Assembly: GCF_003751085.1 (NCBI RefSeq)
Contig: NZ_RJJY01000002.1
Location: 806,001 to 870,000, forward strand
DNA: 64,000 bases
Source: Micromonospora sp. Llam0
GTDB lineage: Bacteria; Actinomycetota; Actinomycetes; Mycobacteriales; Micromonosporaceae
Reading direction: 5' to 3'
Under the pieces are notes generated by a model. It was not told the DNA's origin and searched no databases. It worked only from the letters and a program-made list of their open reading frames with translations. A program made the translations under genes and the position numbers. Shown piece by piece: positions 7,665 to 15,514 of the stretch; position 1 is the stretch's first letter; each line of letters starts with the position of its first letter.

Positions 7665-8092
7665 CCGTGTTCGCATCGCATTCCTGGGCCGCCGGGTGGT
7701 GGGCTGCGCCGATCCACCCGCTGTGGCTGGCGGCCGCGCTGCTGCTGTTCGCTGGCGTGCTCCGGGCCGCTGTGGTGGTGCGCCGACGTCGGACCCGCCG
7801 CCTGAACGAGCACTGGGCGTCCGTGACCGCCGCTCTCGCGGTCCGGCCGCGCCATCACGACCTGTCGACCTGGGCGGTCGTGCTCATCACCGTGGCGGTG
7901 TCGGCGCCGGTCAGCGCGGTGATCGGCGCGGTGGTGGCGCTGATCGCGGTCACCGTGGCCGGTGCCGGCCGGGGCGACGCCTGGGCGCGGGCCGCCCGCG
8001 TGGCGTCCCTGACCCGCGATGTCCGCGACGTCCTGGACCTCGCCCGCCCCGACCAGACCGACCAGTCCGAGCAGAGAGGACAGCAGCGATGA
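7661..8092 (+). CDS. Membrane protein, early phage operon, unknown
   Basis: 143 residues with hydrophobic segments at about 20-42 (LWLAAALLLFAGVLRAAVVV) and 68-105 (TWAVVLITVAVSAPVSAVIGAVVALIAVTVAGAG), giving about three membrane helices, then a charged tail of alternating Arg and Asp ending Gln/Arg-rich. It sits between two other membrane-anchored small proteins, so the three may form one membrane complex. Overlaps both neighbours by four bases. Confidence 0.65.
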   Translation: MTVFASHSWAAGWWAAPIHPLWLAAALLLFAGVLRAAVVVRRRRTRRLNEHWASVTAALAVRPRHHDLSTWAVVLITVAVSAPVSAVIGAVVALIAVTVAGAGRGDAWARAARVASLTRDVRDVLDLARPDQTDQSEQRGQQR

Positions 8093-8601
8093 CCCTGCTG
8101 ATCGTCGCGGCAGCCTGCCTGGTGGTCGCCGCGCTCGCGGCGATCGTGCGCCGCAGCCTCATCGGCACCGCGGAGGACCAGCACGAGGGCTGGGAGATGC
8201 ACATGGGGGACCTTCGCCGCGTCCTTTTCGGTACCGCTGAGGACCGGCACGAGGGCTGGGACATGCACACCGGGGAGCTGTCGGCGCTGCGCGTCGAGCT
8301 GACGCAGGACCTGCCCGCACCGGCCCCGTTGCCGTGGCCGGAGCCGGTCGACGGGGAGCGCTGGCCGGAGCCGGTGACCGGCCGTACCGCATCGGCCGGC
8401 GCGGTGTACCGCTCGCAACCGGTCCCCGTGCCCGTACCGGTCAGCGCGGATGCGGCCCGGCACCGGGCGGAGCCGTCCGACGACGGCACCGGCCAGTGGA
8501 CCACCCCGCATCCACAGACAGCGGGTGTCAATCCGTGGTTCGCGCAGCACGTCGCCCGGTCGGCGGCCGCCCGCGCGGCGGCGGGTGGTGGGTCGTGGTG
8601 A
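8089..8601 (+). CDS. Single-pass membrane protein with tandem GTAEDxHEGWxMH motif
   Basis: 170 residues from ATG 8089. An N-terminal helix (LLIVAAACLVVAALAAIV) is followed directly by two near-identical motifs about 23 residues apart: IGTAEDQHEGWEMHMGDL and FGTAEDRHEGWDMHTGEL. The rest is Pro-rich (PVPVPVPV). The duplicated motif does not match a family I know; its Asp, His and Glu residues could bind a metal. Coupled to the neighbouring genes by overlaps. Confidence 0.6.
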   Translation: MTLLIVAAACLVVAALAAIVRRSLIGTAEDQHEGWEMHMGDLRRVLFGTAEDRHEGWDMHTGELSALRVELTQDLPAPAPLPWPEPVDGERWPEPVTGRTASAGAVYRSQPVPVPVPVSADAARHRAEPSDDGTGQWTTPHPQTAGVNPWFAQHVARSAAARAAAGGGSW

Positions 8602-8909
8602 CCGCCGGTACGCCCGGGTGGCCGCGCCGTGCGGCCACCCGGGCCCCGGCCCCACCGCCGGCCGAACTGGCCGGCGCACGGGCACAGGTGTGGATCGCGG
8701 TCGCCCGTGCCGGTGTCACCGCCCACAAGATCCGGCCGACGACCGACGACAAGCAGCAGCGGCGGACGGCGTGCGGCCGGTTCGTCAGCTCCGCCGAGCG
8801 GGAGCAGGGCCAGGTGCTCGCGGCCGCCGTGGTCGCCGAGCGGTACCGCGCGTCCTGGTGCCCGCACTGCTGGCCATCACCCCAGACACAGACAGAGGTG
8901 AGCCGATGA
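8598..8909 (+). CDS. Small protein with two Cys-containing segments, unknown
   Basis: 103 residues from GTG 8598. A helical core (ELAGARAQVWIAVARAGVTAHK) precedes a segment with one Cys (RRTACGRF) and a CPHC near the end (RASWCPHCWPS), which together might bind zinc. Similar small Cys-containing proteins are common in actinophage early operons. ATGA overlap with the next gene. Confidence 0.6.
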   Translation: MTAGTPGWPRRAATRAPAPPPAELAGARAQVWIAVARAGVTAHKIRPTTDDKQQRRTACGRFVSSAEREQGQVLAAAVVAERYRASWCPHCWPSPQTQTEVSR

Positions 8910-9823
8910 CGGCCAACCTGCCGGTGTACGGCGTGCGGGAGATCCCGGACGGCCTGGCCACGGTGACGATGCTGCGGCGGATGCGCCGCAAGCCCGCACC
9001 CGACCAGGCCCCGGCCGGCATCCTCCGCTACAGCCGCGGCAAGGACACCACGCACCTGTTCACGGTCGCCGACACCGTGGCGATGCGGCCGCTGACCGCC
9101 CGGCAGCGGGCGGCGGCCGAGGCCAGCCGCGTCTACCCCCGGCGCTGCGAGGTGTGCGGGTGGGACGCCGGCGGGCCGCTGCCGTCGAACGGCCGTGGCG
9201 CGTACCGGTGCCCGGCCTGCGAAGCCGAGGCCCGCTACGACCGGTTCCGCGCCCTGCGGACGGAGCAGCGGGCCGAGGCCTCCGCCTGGGCCGCCGAGGC
9301 GCTCGCTGACCCGACCGCCATGGTGGTGGCGACCAGGTCGATCGACCTGGCACCCGCCGGGCCGGGGCAGACGGTGAAGCGGACCGCCGTCGCCGAACTC
9401 GTCGTCGTGTCGCTCGCCGATCCGGCGGTGGACCGGCTGCACATCACGTTGATCCCGGACCGGCGGCCGAAACGCAAGCGGGACCTGCCGGCCGGCGGCC
9501 GGCTCGTCGAGGCCGCCGCGCCGGGCGTGGCGGCCTGGGTGACCGGTCGGCGGGTCGTGGCCTGGTCGGAGTGGGAGGTCGACGGCCTGGACCGGGACCT
9601 GCGGGACGCCGGAGTCCAGCCCACCCGGCCGGGTGGGCGGCTGATCTGGATGCCGCGTCTGCGGTCGATGGGCCACTACTACAGCGAGTGGTGTGGACAC
9701 ATCGGGTCGGCCGGCGTGGTCGACCAGTCGCGGCCGCCGGGCGGCCCGGTGGAGGAAGTCGACTGGATCGTCGACACGCTGCGCCGGATGGCCGCCTCAC
9801 CCGTTCGGGGAGTCAGCCAGTGA
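8906..9823 (+). CDS. Zinc-finger phage protein, possibly a decayed exonuclease fold
   Basis: 305 residues from ATG 8906. A four-Cys site lies near residues 80-110 (RRCEVCGWD and YRCPAC). Behind it, residues of about 140-270 follow the layout of a DEDD exonuclease (VVATRSIDLAP, AVAELVVVSLADP, VVAWSEWEVDGLDRDLRDAG, then a helix ending YYSEWCGHIG), but the expected DxE in the first strand is absent. The exonuclease resemblance is weak and inferred. A genuine DEDDh protein is encoded further along at 11197. Confidence 0.6.
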   Translation: MTANLPVYGVREIPDGLATVTMLRRMRRKPAPDQAPAGILRYSRGKDTTHLFTVADTVAMRPLTARQRAAAEASRVYPRRCEVCGWDAGGPLPSNGRGAYRCPACEAEARYDRFRALRTEQRAEASAWAAEALADPTAMVVATRSIDLAPAGPGQTVKRTAVAELVVVSLADPAVDRLHITLIPDRRPKRKRDLPAGGRLVEAAAPGVAAWVTGRRVVAWSEWEVDGLDRDLRDAGVQPTRPGGRLIWMPRLRSMGHYYSEWCGHIGSAGVVDQSRPPGGPVEEVDWIVDTLRRMAASPVRGVSQ

Positions 9824-10311
9824 CCGGCCAGACCCGGCCCGCCCTGTGGCGGGTGCCGCCGGAGACCCGCCAGGCCCTGGACAGCGCCGAGCTGCTCGAC
9901 GAGCTGTCGGCCGCGATCGAAGCCGGGTGGGCGTCGGCGGCCGGCCGGGGCGACTCCGCGCAGGCGGTCCGCGCCGCTGGTCGGGTGCTGGCGGTGCTGC
10001 GGGCCCGGATGGTGCCGGAGGCCGCACCCCGGGCCCGTCAATCTCCGGCCCTGCTGCGCGTGGCGGAGGAGCGGCTGCGGCAGATCGAACGCAAGCGGTA
10101 CGACGCTGTCCACGATGATCAGCGCACGTCCGGGCAGCTGTGGGAGATGGCCGTCTGGTGGGCCGATCCGGAGTCGTCCTGGATGGACTGGCCGGTCGTC
10201 GACGGCTATCCGGAGCACGGAGACCGGGTCGACGACCTGGTCCGCGCGGCCGCCCTGCTGTGCGCGGAGGCGGACCGGATGATGCGGCTCAGAGCCCAGG
10301 GGCTGGCGTGA
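9820..10311 (+). CDS. Phage protein with AEERLRQIERKRYDxxHDD motif, unknown
   Basis: 163 residues from GTG 9820. The segment LLRVAEERLRQIERKRYDAV then HDDQRTSGQLWEMAVWW matches a widespread group of small phage proteins with an AERxRQ...HDDxH...G(E/Q)L pattern. They are encoded in early regions of many tailed phages and their function is not known to me. The N-terminal half is helical. Four-base overlaps on both sides. Confidence 0.65.
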   Translation: MTGQTRPALWRVPPETRQALDSAELLDELSAAIEAGWASAAGRGDSAQAVRAAGRVLAVLRARMVPEAAPRARQSPALLRVAEERLRQIERKRYDAVHDDQRTSGQLWEMAVWWADPESSWMDWPVVDGYPEHGDRVDDLVRAAALLCAEADRMMRLRAQGLA

Positions 10312-10577
10312 CCGCGCGCACGCCGGCCCGGCCGGACCTGCCGCCGGTGCTGTGCCTGGACTGCGCGACGCCGCTCACCGACCCCAAAGCGCGGGCCCGG
10401 CGGGTCGGATCGCTGTGCTGGCGGCGCCGGCGGGCCGAGGCCCGCCGACAGGAGCAGGCGGCGGCCGCCTCGGTGCTCCCCGACCCGGTGAGGGTGCGTG
10501 GCGGCCGCGACGCCGGCCGGGGTGGTCCCGGCCTGGTCGACGAGTCCGGCGTCATCGAGGAGGCGTCGCCGCCATGA
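10308..10577 (+). CDS. Small zinc-ribbon-like protein, unknown
   Basis: 89 residues from GTG 10308. CLDCATPL and SLCWRRRR give a probable treble-clef or zinc-ribbon half; the tail is Gly/Arg-rich. The early operon encodes several such small Cys proteins. Coupled to both neighbours by overlaps. Confidence 0.55.
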   Translation: MTARTPARPDLPPVLCLDCATPLTDPKARARRVGSLCWRRRRAEARRQEQAAAASVLPDPVRVRGGRDAGRGGPGLVDESGVIEEASPP

Positions 10578-10807
10578 CCCGCCGCACCCCGGCCCGGTCG
10601 CGGGTACCGCCGCACCTCCACCAGGCCACACGAGATCTGCCGGCGGACCACCGTGGCCGCCGGGTCTGTGTCGTGTGCGGGCTGCTCGGCGAGCCGGGCG
10701 ACGCGCACCACCCGATCACCCTGCCAACCACCCCGGTGTCTCCGGTCCTCGCCGCAGCTGCGGCGGCCCGGGACGCCGCGATTCTCGGAGAGCACGATGA
10801 CGACTGA
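10574..10807 (+). CDS. Small CxxC/His protein, unknown
   Basis: 77 residues. VCVVCGLLGEPGDAHHPITLP suggests a small metal-binding knuckle with one Cys pair and two His; the spacing recalls a trimmed HNH-type finger, but the catalytic remainder is missing. Starts in an ATGA overlap and overlaps the next gene by 11 bases. Confidence 0.5.
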   Translation: MTRRTPARSRVPPHLHQATRDLPADHRGRRVCVVCGLLGEPGDAHHPITLPTTPVSPVLAAAAAARDAAILGEHDDD

Positions 10808-11204
10808 CGAAGAGTTCGAGACGGCGTACCGGGCCGCGTTGGCGGACCGTCCGGGCCAGGCCATCTACCCGGACGACGTCCGCAGGTCACTCGGCCAGGC
10901 CCGGCGGCCCGCGCTCCGGCCGGCGGCACCGCCCCGGCGGCCGGAGGGCAAGGTGGTCCCGCCCACTGTCGGCGGTGCCCCGGCCGCCACACCGGGGCCG
11001 GTGTCGCCGCCGGCCGCCGTGGCGTCAACGGGTGTCGAGCGGGCCGGCTGGCTTGCCCGCCGCTGGCGGTGGCACGCCACTGTCACCCACCTGCCCTGTG
11101 GGGAGCACACCGTCACCGGCCACGCGTGGCGGTGGTCGACGGCGTGTGACCGCGCCGGCCGGGTCGCTGAAATCCTGCTCACGCAGGTGGCCGCCGATGA
11201 ATGA
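10797..11204 (+). CDS. Hypothetical early phage protein
   Basis: 135 residues. An acidic N-terminus (MTTDEEFETAYRAALADRPG) leads to a Pro/Ala-rich linker and a compact C-terminal part WHATVTHLPCGEHTVTGHAW with one Cys and four His. No family recognised. Overlaps the downstream exonuclease gene by eight bases. Confidence 0.5.
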   Translation: MTTDEEFETAYRAALADRPGQAIYPDDVRRSLGQARRPALRPAAPPRRPEGKVVPPTVGGAPAATPGPVSPPAAVASTGVERAGWLARRWRWHATVTHLPCGEHTVTGHAWRWSTACDRAGRVAEILLTQVAADE

Positions 11205-11853
11205 GGCCCAACCGACGTTGGTGGCGTTGGACCTGGAAACCACCGGCCTGGACCCAGCCGTACACGACATCTGGGAGATCGGCGCGATCGTGCGCGGTCA
11301 CCGCGACCCGCAGCGTGACGGCGAGTGGCGGATCGAGATCCAACCCCGGCTCGACCGGGCCGACCCGGCCGCGCTGCGGATCTCCCGCTTTTACGAGCGG
11401 CGCACGTCCCTGCTGACGGACGGCAAGACCCAGGCGTACGTCCAGATCCGACCACCGTGGCAAACCTGGCTGAACGAGCCCGGAGCCCGGTTCTACGAAT
11501 GCGGCCGGATGACCGTCGCCCGCGAACTGGCCGAGCTGCTCGACGGCGCCACGATCATCGGCAGCAACCCGACGTTCGACGTGTCGATGCTCGGGCCGTG
11601 GCTGCGCCGGCACTGGCAGGCACCGTGCTGGCATCACCGCCTGGTCGACGTCGGCGCGCTCGCGGCCGGCGCGGTCACCACGATGCGCCGCGCGCTCGGC
11701 CAACCGCCCCCTTCCCCGCCGTGGTCCCCGCGCACCCTCGCCGAGGACCTCGGCGTACCGCCGCTGTCCGCCGAGGACCGCCACACCGCACTCGGCGACG
11801 CCCGATGGGCGATGCAGGTCTACGACGCCGTCATGGGCGGTACTGGTGGGTGA
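11197..11853 (+). CDS. DEDDh 3'-5' exonuclease (DnaQ-like)
   Basis: 218 residues. Exo I motif LDLETTGLD with Asp12 and Glu14; exo II SNPTFDVSML; exo III DRHTALGDARWA with the His-Asp pair. These are the four acidic residues plus His of the DEDDh class, so it should degrade DNA or RNA from 3-prime ends with two metal ions. Close in style to DnaQ epsilon-like phage exonucleases; no polymerase gene accompanies it, so nucleotide salvage or recombination is as likely as proofreading. ATG 11197 overlaps the preceding stop. Confidence 0.85.
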   Translation: MNEAQPTLVALDLETTGLDPAVHDIWEIGAIVRGHRDPQRDGEWRIEIQPRLDRADPAALRISRFYERRTSLLTDGKTQAYVQIRPPWQTWLNEPGARFYECGRMTVARELAELLDGATIIGSNPTFDVSMLGPWLRRHWQAPCWHHRLVDVGALAAGAVTTMRRALGQPPPSPPWSPRTLAEDLGVPPLSAEDRHTALGDARWAMQVYDAVMGGTGG

Positions 11854-12073
11854 CCCGACCAAGACGCCACGGCAGGAGCTCGGCACCGAGGTGTGGGTCC
11901 ACGGCTCGCATGACGCGGTCGCCCGGGTGCGTGCCCAGCTGGCCCCGATCGGCGTGCTGGTGGTGCCGACCACCAAGACGGGCAAGCCGGCACCGGTGGA
12001 GCCGATGCCGGTCACGAAAGGCCGCTACAGCTGGTACGGCCGCTACCACCTGAGGGAGGACCTGAGTGACTGA
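11846..12073 (+). CDS. Small hypothetical phage protein
   Basis: 75 residues from GTG 11846, overlapping the exonuclease end by eight bases. One compact alpha/beta-looking stretch (LGTEVWVHGSHDAVARVRAQ, then IGVLVVPTTKTG) and a Tyr-rich end (GRYSWYGRYHLRED). Family unknown; synteny and coupling support expression. Confidence 0.5.
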   Translation: MGDPTKTPRQELGTEVWVHGSHDAVARVRAQLAPIGVLVVPTTKTGKPAPVEPMPVTKGRYSWYGRYHLREDLSD

Positions 12074-12407
12074 TCAGGATGTGCAGGCGGCGGTCCGGGC
12101 GGAGGTCGGCCGGATCGTCGGCGACCTGGTCCAGGCGCTGCAGCAGCGCGGCGTGCCGGTGCCGGTGATGCCCGGTCCGGCCTCCGCCGCCGCTGTGGAG
12201 GCCCTGCAGGCACGGGTGGACCAGTTGGCGCGGCAGCGGACCGCGCTGGTCCGGCTGTGTCAGCAGATGCTCGACAGGTGCGGCCCCGCGACGCTGGTCG
12301 CTGGCCAGTACGTGGTGTTCGTGGAGTCGGTCGACGTGGTCGCCGAGTGGCGGGACCAGTTGGCCGAGGCGTCGGCCGCCGGGCAGCCGGATCGGCCCCC
12401 TGACTGA
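12066..12407 (+). CDS. Small coiled-coil phage protein
   Basis: 113 residues from GTG 12066. Mostly helical, with heptad-like leucines around residues 45-75 (VEALQARVDQLARQRTALVR) suggesting oligomerisation. Last gene of the coupled early block; a hairpin follows at 12438-12464. Function unknown. Confidence 0.55.
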   Translation: MTDQDVQAAVRAEVGRIVGDLVQALQQRGVPVPVMPGPASAAAVEALQARVDQLARQRTALVRLCQQMLDRCGPATLVAGQYVVFVESVDVVAEWRDQLAEASAAGQPDRPPD

Positions 12408-12437
12408 TCAGCCAATCAGAACAGAGGTTCTGGGGAG

Positions 12438-12464
12438 GCCCGGCCGGCGTACCGCTGGCCGGGC
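12438..12464 (+). terminator. Hairpin after the early operon
   Basis: Perfect 8-bp stem GCCCGGCC / GGCCGGGC with an 11-base loop, no T-run. Separates the coupled early genes from the HNH/packaging block, where translational coupling restarts. May terminate or process the transcript. Confidence 0.5.
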
Positions 12465-12527
12465 TGCGGCGTATCCGAGGTGCGAATAGATGTTGATCAT
12501 TGGTCGGCGACGCGGGGGCGGTAGCTG

Positions 12528-13649
12528 ATGCCGTGGGGTCGGATCGACGACCGGCTGGCCATGAGCGTGAAGGTCCGCGGCCTGGTCGACCCGGGCGTCA
12601 AAGGACTACGGGCGAAGCGCCAGCGCGCCGAGGCGCTCGGGGTCTGGGCTCAGGTGCTGTCCTGGGCGTCCGGTGAGCGCAGCGACGGATTCGTGACAGC
12701 GGACGTCTTCGAGGAGCTGTTCGGCTGGCCCGAGGCGAATGAGCGCCTGCTACGCGCCCGGTTCGGCCGGGCGCCGCTGATCCACCGCCGCGAAGACGGC
12801 CAGCGGTGTGAGTGCATGGCGGGCCGTGAGTGGCTGGACGGCTACGACTACCTGATCCACGACTACTTGGACAGGAACCCGTCCAGGTCGGAGAACGACG
12901 TCCACAAGGCCAAGGCGCGGGAGCTGAAGGACCCGAAGCTGAAGGCCGCCGTGAGGGCGCGCGACGGTGACGTCTGCCGCTACTGCGGCATCACCTGCCG
13001 CCACTCCGACCGTAAGACGGACGCCGGCTTGACGTTCGACCACGTTGACCCAGAGGTGGCCGACGGCCTCTCGAACCTCGTGGTGGCCTGCCGAGGCTGC
13101 AACAACCGCAAACGCCGCAGGACGCCGGAGGCCGCCGGGATGGCCCTGCGACCAGCACCCGGCGAGCGGGAATCAACGTCAGGATCTACGTCGGATCTAG
13201 ATCCGGTCACTGATCCGGTCACTGATCCGGTCACTGATCCGACCACTGAACCGGGTCCAGATCCGCCACCCGACCTGACACCGCCCAACCCTGCTACCAG
13301 GGCCGGAGTCCATCCCCAGATCCGCGACCAGACCAGCGACGACACCCAGGAGCGTGGCTCTCCCGGGAGGGGCCGGGGCGGGCCGGGCACCGCCCACGGC
13401 GCAGGTCCTCCACGTCCTGGCCCGCCCACCGCGCACCGGATAGGACCACCCGACACCCCACGCGGACCTATCCACGGATCGCCGTACCTCCGCGCGACCC
13501 GCCCGCTGCCGGAGCACCTCGCCGGCGTACCCCCGCAACCCGACGACACCCCCGCGATCCCCGACCCCGGACCACCGGACTGGCGGTGGCCGGCCGGAGC
13601 GATCCCCGTCCCGCCACCTGATGAGGAGCAGCCATGGCCGCCTGCGTGA
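12528..13649 (+). CDS. HNH protein with replication-type N-terminal domain and repeat linker
   Basis: 373 residues. The N-terminal 130 (WGRIDDRLAMSVKVRGL ... ALGVWAQVLSWASGERSDGF) resembles winged-helix domains of phage primosomal or DnaD-like proteins. An HNH site follows (about 144-200): CRYCG, FDHVDPEVADG, LSNLVVACRGCNNRKRRR. After that comes a Pro-rich tail of about 160 residues starting with repeats of DPVT from a 12-bp unit GATCCGGTCACT. The combination suggests a DNA-binding nuclease acting in replication or genome processing. Ends 16 bases inside the next gene. Confidence 0.75.
   Translation: MPWGRIDDRLAMSVKVRGLVDPGVKGLRAKRQRAEALGVWAQVLSWASGERSDGFVTADVFEELFGWPEANERLLRARFGRAPLIHRREDGQRCECMAGREWLDGYDYLIHDYLDRNPSRSENDVHKAKARELKDPKLKAAVRARDGDVCRYCGITCRHSDRKTDAGLTFDHVDPEVADGLSNLVVACRGCNNRKRRRTPEAAGMALRPAPGERESTSGSTSDLDPVTDPVTDPVTDPTTEPGPDPPPDLTPPNPATRAGVHPQIRDQTSDDTQERGSPGRGRGGPGTAHGAGPPRPGPPTAHRIGPPDTPRGPIHGSPYLRATRPLPEHLAGVPPQPDDTPAIPDPGPPDWRWPAGAIPVPPPDEEQPWPPA
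13199..13246 (+). repeat. 12-bp tandem repeat inside the HNH gene
   Basis: GATCCGGTCACT is repeated three times with degenerate outer copies, encoding DPVTDPVTDPVTDPTTEP in the linker after the HNH site. The unit keeps the reading frame, so copy-number change alters only linker length. Confidence 0.75.
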
Positions 13650-14596
13650 TGTGTGCCCGGCCGACCGCCGACACCGGGTACGCCTGCCACGGCTGCGGGC
13701 GGGCGGCGGCCACGGCGGTGGCGGAGATCGTCGACGCGGCGGCGGCGGCGCGGGCGGCCGCGGCTGCTCTGGCCCGCCGGGGTCCGGCGACCGCCGGTGG
13801 TGCGGCCGCCGGCCGGTTGCCGCTCGATCTGGCGGCGACGTCGCGGCTGGCCGAGGCCGGCCGGGTGGTGGGCCGGTGGGTGGCGGCGGTGCGGGCGGCG
13901 GGCCGGCCGCTGGGTGTCCCGGGCCGTCTGGTGGGTGCGGCGTGCGCGCGGCTGGCGTGCCGGCACGGATCGTGCGTCGAGCTGCGGGCCCCGGACGCGG
14001 ATCCCCTCGCGGTGCTCGCCGCCGCGTTGGCCGGACACACGGGGTGGATGCGCCGTCAGCCGTGGGCGCGGGACGCGTTCCGGGATCTCGCCGGGGTGGC
14101 CCGGCTGCTGCAGCGGATCGCGGACGGGCCGCCCGGGCGGCGGTGGCTCGGCCAGTGCGGCGGCCGCCGACCGGACGGCACCGTGTGTCGGGTGGACCTG
14201 CGGGCCGGCCCGTCGGCCGGGGTGGTGCGGTGCCGGGCGTGCGGCGCCCTGGTCGACGTCGACGAGCGGCGCGGGCAGCTGGCCGAGCTGACCCGCCAGT
14301 ACGCGTACACCCCCAGGGAGATTGAGGACGCGTACGGCATTCCGGCGTCGTCGATCCGGGTGTGGGCGCATCGGGGCCGGATCGCCTGGGTGGGCGAAGT
14401 CGACGGCCGTCCTGTGTACCGGTTGGGCATGGTGCTGGACCGGGCACGAGCGGACGCGGTACGCCGAGCAGAGAGACAGGCACGTGCCCGTCGACGCGCG
14501 GACACCCGAGCCGGGGAGTTTGATCACGCTGACGGCGCGGGTGTAACGTCGAATCCGGGTAGCAGCAGTGTGCCCGAATCAGGGAGTGCGGCGTGA
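13634..14596 (+). CDS. Phage protein with N-terminal zinc finger and C-terminal HTH
   Basis: 320 residues from ATG 13634, preceded by GAGGAG at 13623-13628, which decides the start. Residues 4-22 hold CVMCARP...CHGCG; the middle is helical and Ala/Arg-rich; a second Cys pair occurs near 180-200 (RCRACG). Near the end TPREIEDAYGIPASSIRVWA then HRGRIAWVGEVDGRPVYRL is a MerR/excisionase-like helix-turn-helix. Its place just before the packaging genes fits a late-gene activator or packaging-site binder; this is inferred. Stop overlaps the HNH gene start by four bases. Confidence 0.7.
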   Translation: MAACVMCARPTADTGYACHGCGRAAATAVAEIVDAAAAARAAAAALARRGPATAGGAAAGRLPLDLAATSRLAEAGRVVGRWVAAVRAAGRPLGVPGRLVGAACARLACRHGSCVELRAPDADPLAVLAAALAGHTGWMRRQPWARDAFRDLAGVARLLQRIADGPPGRRWLGQCGGRRPDGTVCRVDLRAGPSAGVVRCRACGALVDVDERRGQLAELTRQYAYTPREIEDAYGIPASSIRVWAHRGRIAWVGEVDGRPVYRLGMVLDRARADAVRRAERQARARRRADTRAGEFDHADGAGVTSNPGSSSVPESGSAA

Positions 14597-14976
14597 CGAA
14601 TCCCCGCCCCCGCAAGACCTCCCCCAGCCAGTGGCGTACCGCCCCGTTGCCCCGGGGGTGGCGCACCCGGATCGTCCCTCGCATCCTGCGCCGCGACCGC
14701 ACGTGCATGCTGCGGACGCATTGTCGTGGTGCACAGTCCACCGAGGTGGACCACATCGGCGACCCGGAGGATCACGGCGACCACAACCTTCGCGGGGTGT
14801 GCTCGCGGTGCCACGCGCATCGGACCGGGCAGCAGGGCGCGGCGGCGAGCAACGCGGCGCGGCCGACGCGGCGGCGGCCGGATCGGGGCGCCCATCCTGG
14901 CCTGATTGTCACTGACGGTGACGGCGGGGGTGGGGGGTGCCCCCCGGGGCGGGGGGCCTTCAGCGGTGGGGGTTAG
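14593..14976 (+). CDS. HNH endonuclease of the packaging module
   Basis: 127 residues from GTG 14593 with AGGGAG at 14581-14586. Visible: RTCMLRTHCRGAQSTEVDHI, then DHGDHNLRGVCSRCHAHRTG, i.e. Cys pair, DH and N...H of the HNH fold. Small HNH proteins encoded directly before terminase genes cooperate with the large terminase in cos-type packaging in several phages (for example HK97 gp74), so this phage probably has cohesive ends. The C-terminal 30 residues are Gly-rich and probably disordered. Confidence 0.85.
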   Translation: MTNPRPRKTSPSQWRTAPLPRGWRTRIVPRILRRDRTCMLRTHCRGAQSTEVDHIGDPEDHGDHNLRGVCSRCHAHRTGQQGAAASNAARPTRRRPDRGAHPGLIVTDGDGGGGGCPPGRGAFSGGG

Positions 14977-15031
14977 CGGCTCGGCCACTGTATAGAACTC
15001 GGATTATCCGCGCTGCTAGGAGGTGGTATTG

Positions 15032-15514
15032 ATGGCGGTCGCGGGCCGGAAACCGAAGGCGGATCGTAGTCAGGTGCGCCACCGCGTACCGGCGGTGCAT
15101 GACTGGGTGGAGGTGCCGAACCTCCCCTTCGATGGTGACCGTCCGTCGCTGCCGGTGCGGATGGTGCGGGTCCAGGTCGACGACAAGCCGCCGGCGTGGG
15201 AGACGCGGCGCGGGTCGTGGCCGGCCGCGACCCGGCGGTGGTGGGAGACGGTGTCGACGATGCCGCACTGCCGGTTGTGGACGTCGTCGGACTGGCAGTA
15301 CGCGCTTGACACGGCCGAGGTCCACGCCCGGTTCGCTGAAGGGGCGACCGGGGCGACGGAGGTGCGGATCCGGGAGAAGGCGCTCGGCACGACCGTCGAC
15401 GCCCGCCGGGATCTGCGGATCCGGTACGTCGACCCGCCGCCGGAGGTGCCGCAGCCGGCGGTGGACGCCGGCGTGGTGCAGCTCGACACCTATCGTGACC
15501 TCTACGGAGGCTGA
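15032..15514 (+). CDS. Terminase small subunit
   Basis: 160 residues from ATG 15032; a perfect AGGAGG at 15018-15023 with 8-base spacing decides this start over GTG 15023. MAVAGRKPKADRSQVRHR then HDWVEVPNLPF is the usual opening of actinophage small terminases, followed by W(P/E)...RRWWETV and a helical end. It recognises phage DNA for packaging and recruits TerL. Its end overlaps the TerL start by 20 bases. Confidence 0.85.
   Translation: MAVAGRKPKADRSQVRHRVPAVHDWVEVPNLPFDGDRPSLPVRMVRVQVDDKPPAWETRRGSWPAATRRWWETVSTMPHCRLWTSSDWQYALDTAEVHARFAEGATGATEVRIREKALGTTVDARRDLRIRYVDPPPEVPQPAVDAGVVQLDTYRDLYGG

Noticed and set aside
12438..12527. tRNA or small RNA gene in the gap before the HNH gene
   Set aside because: Only an 8-bp hairpin is present; no cloverleaf or conserved tRNA arms could be folded by eye.
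3430..14976. Reading the element as an integrative conjugative element (AICE) because of the GntR gene and small membrane proteins
   Set aside because: No FtsK-like translocase or RepSA-type initiator was seen, whereas a full set of terminase, head, tail and lysis genes is present.
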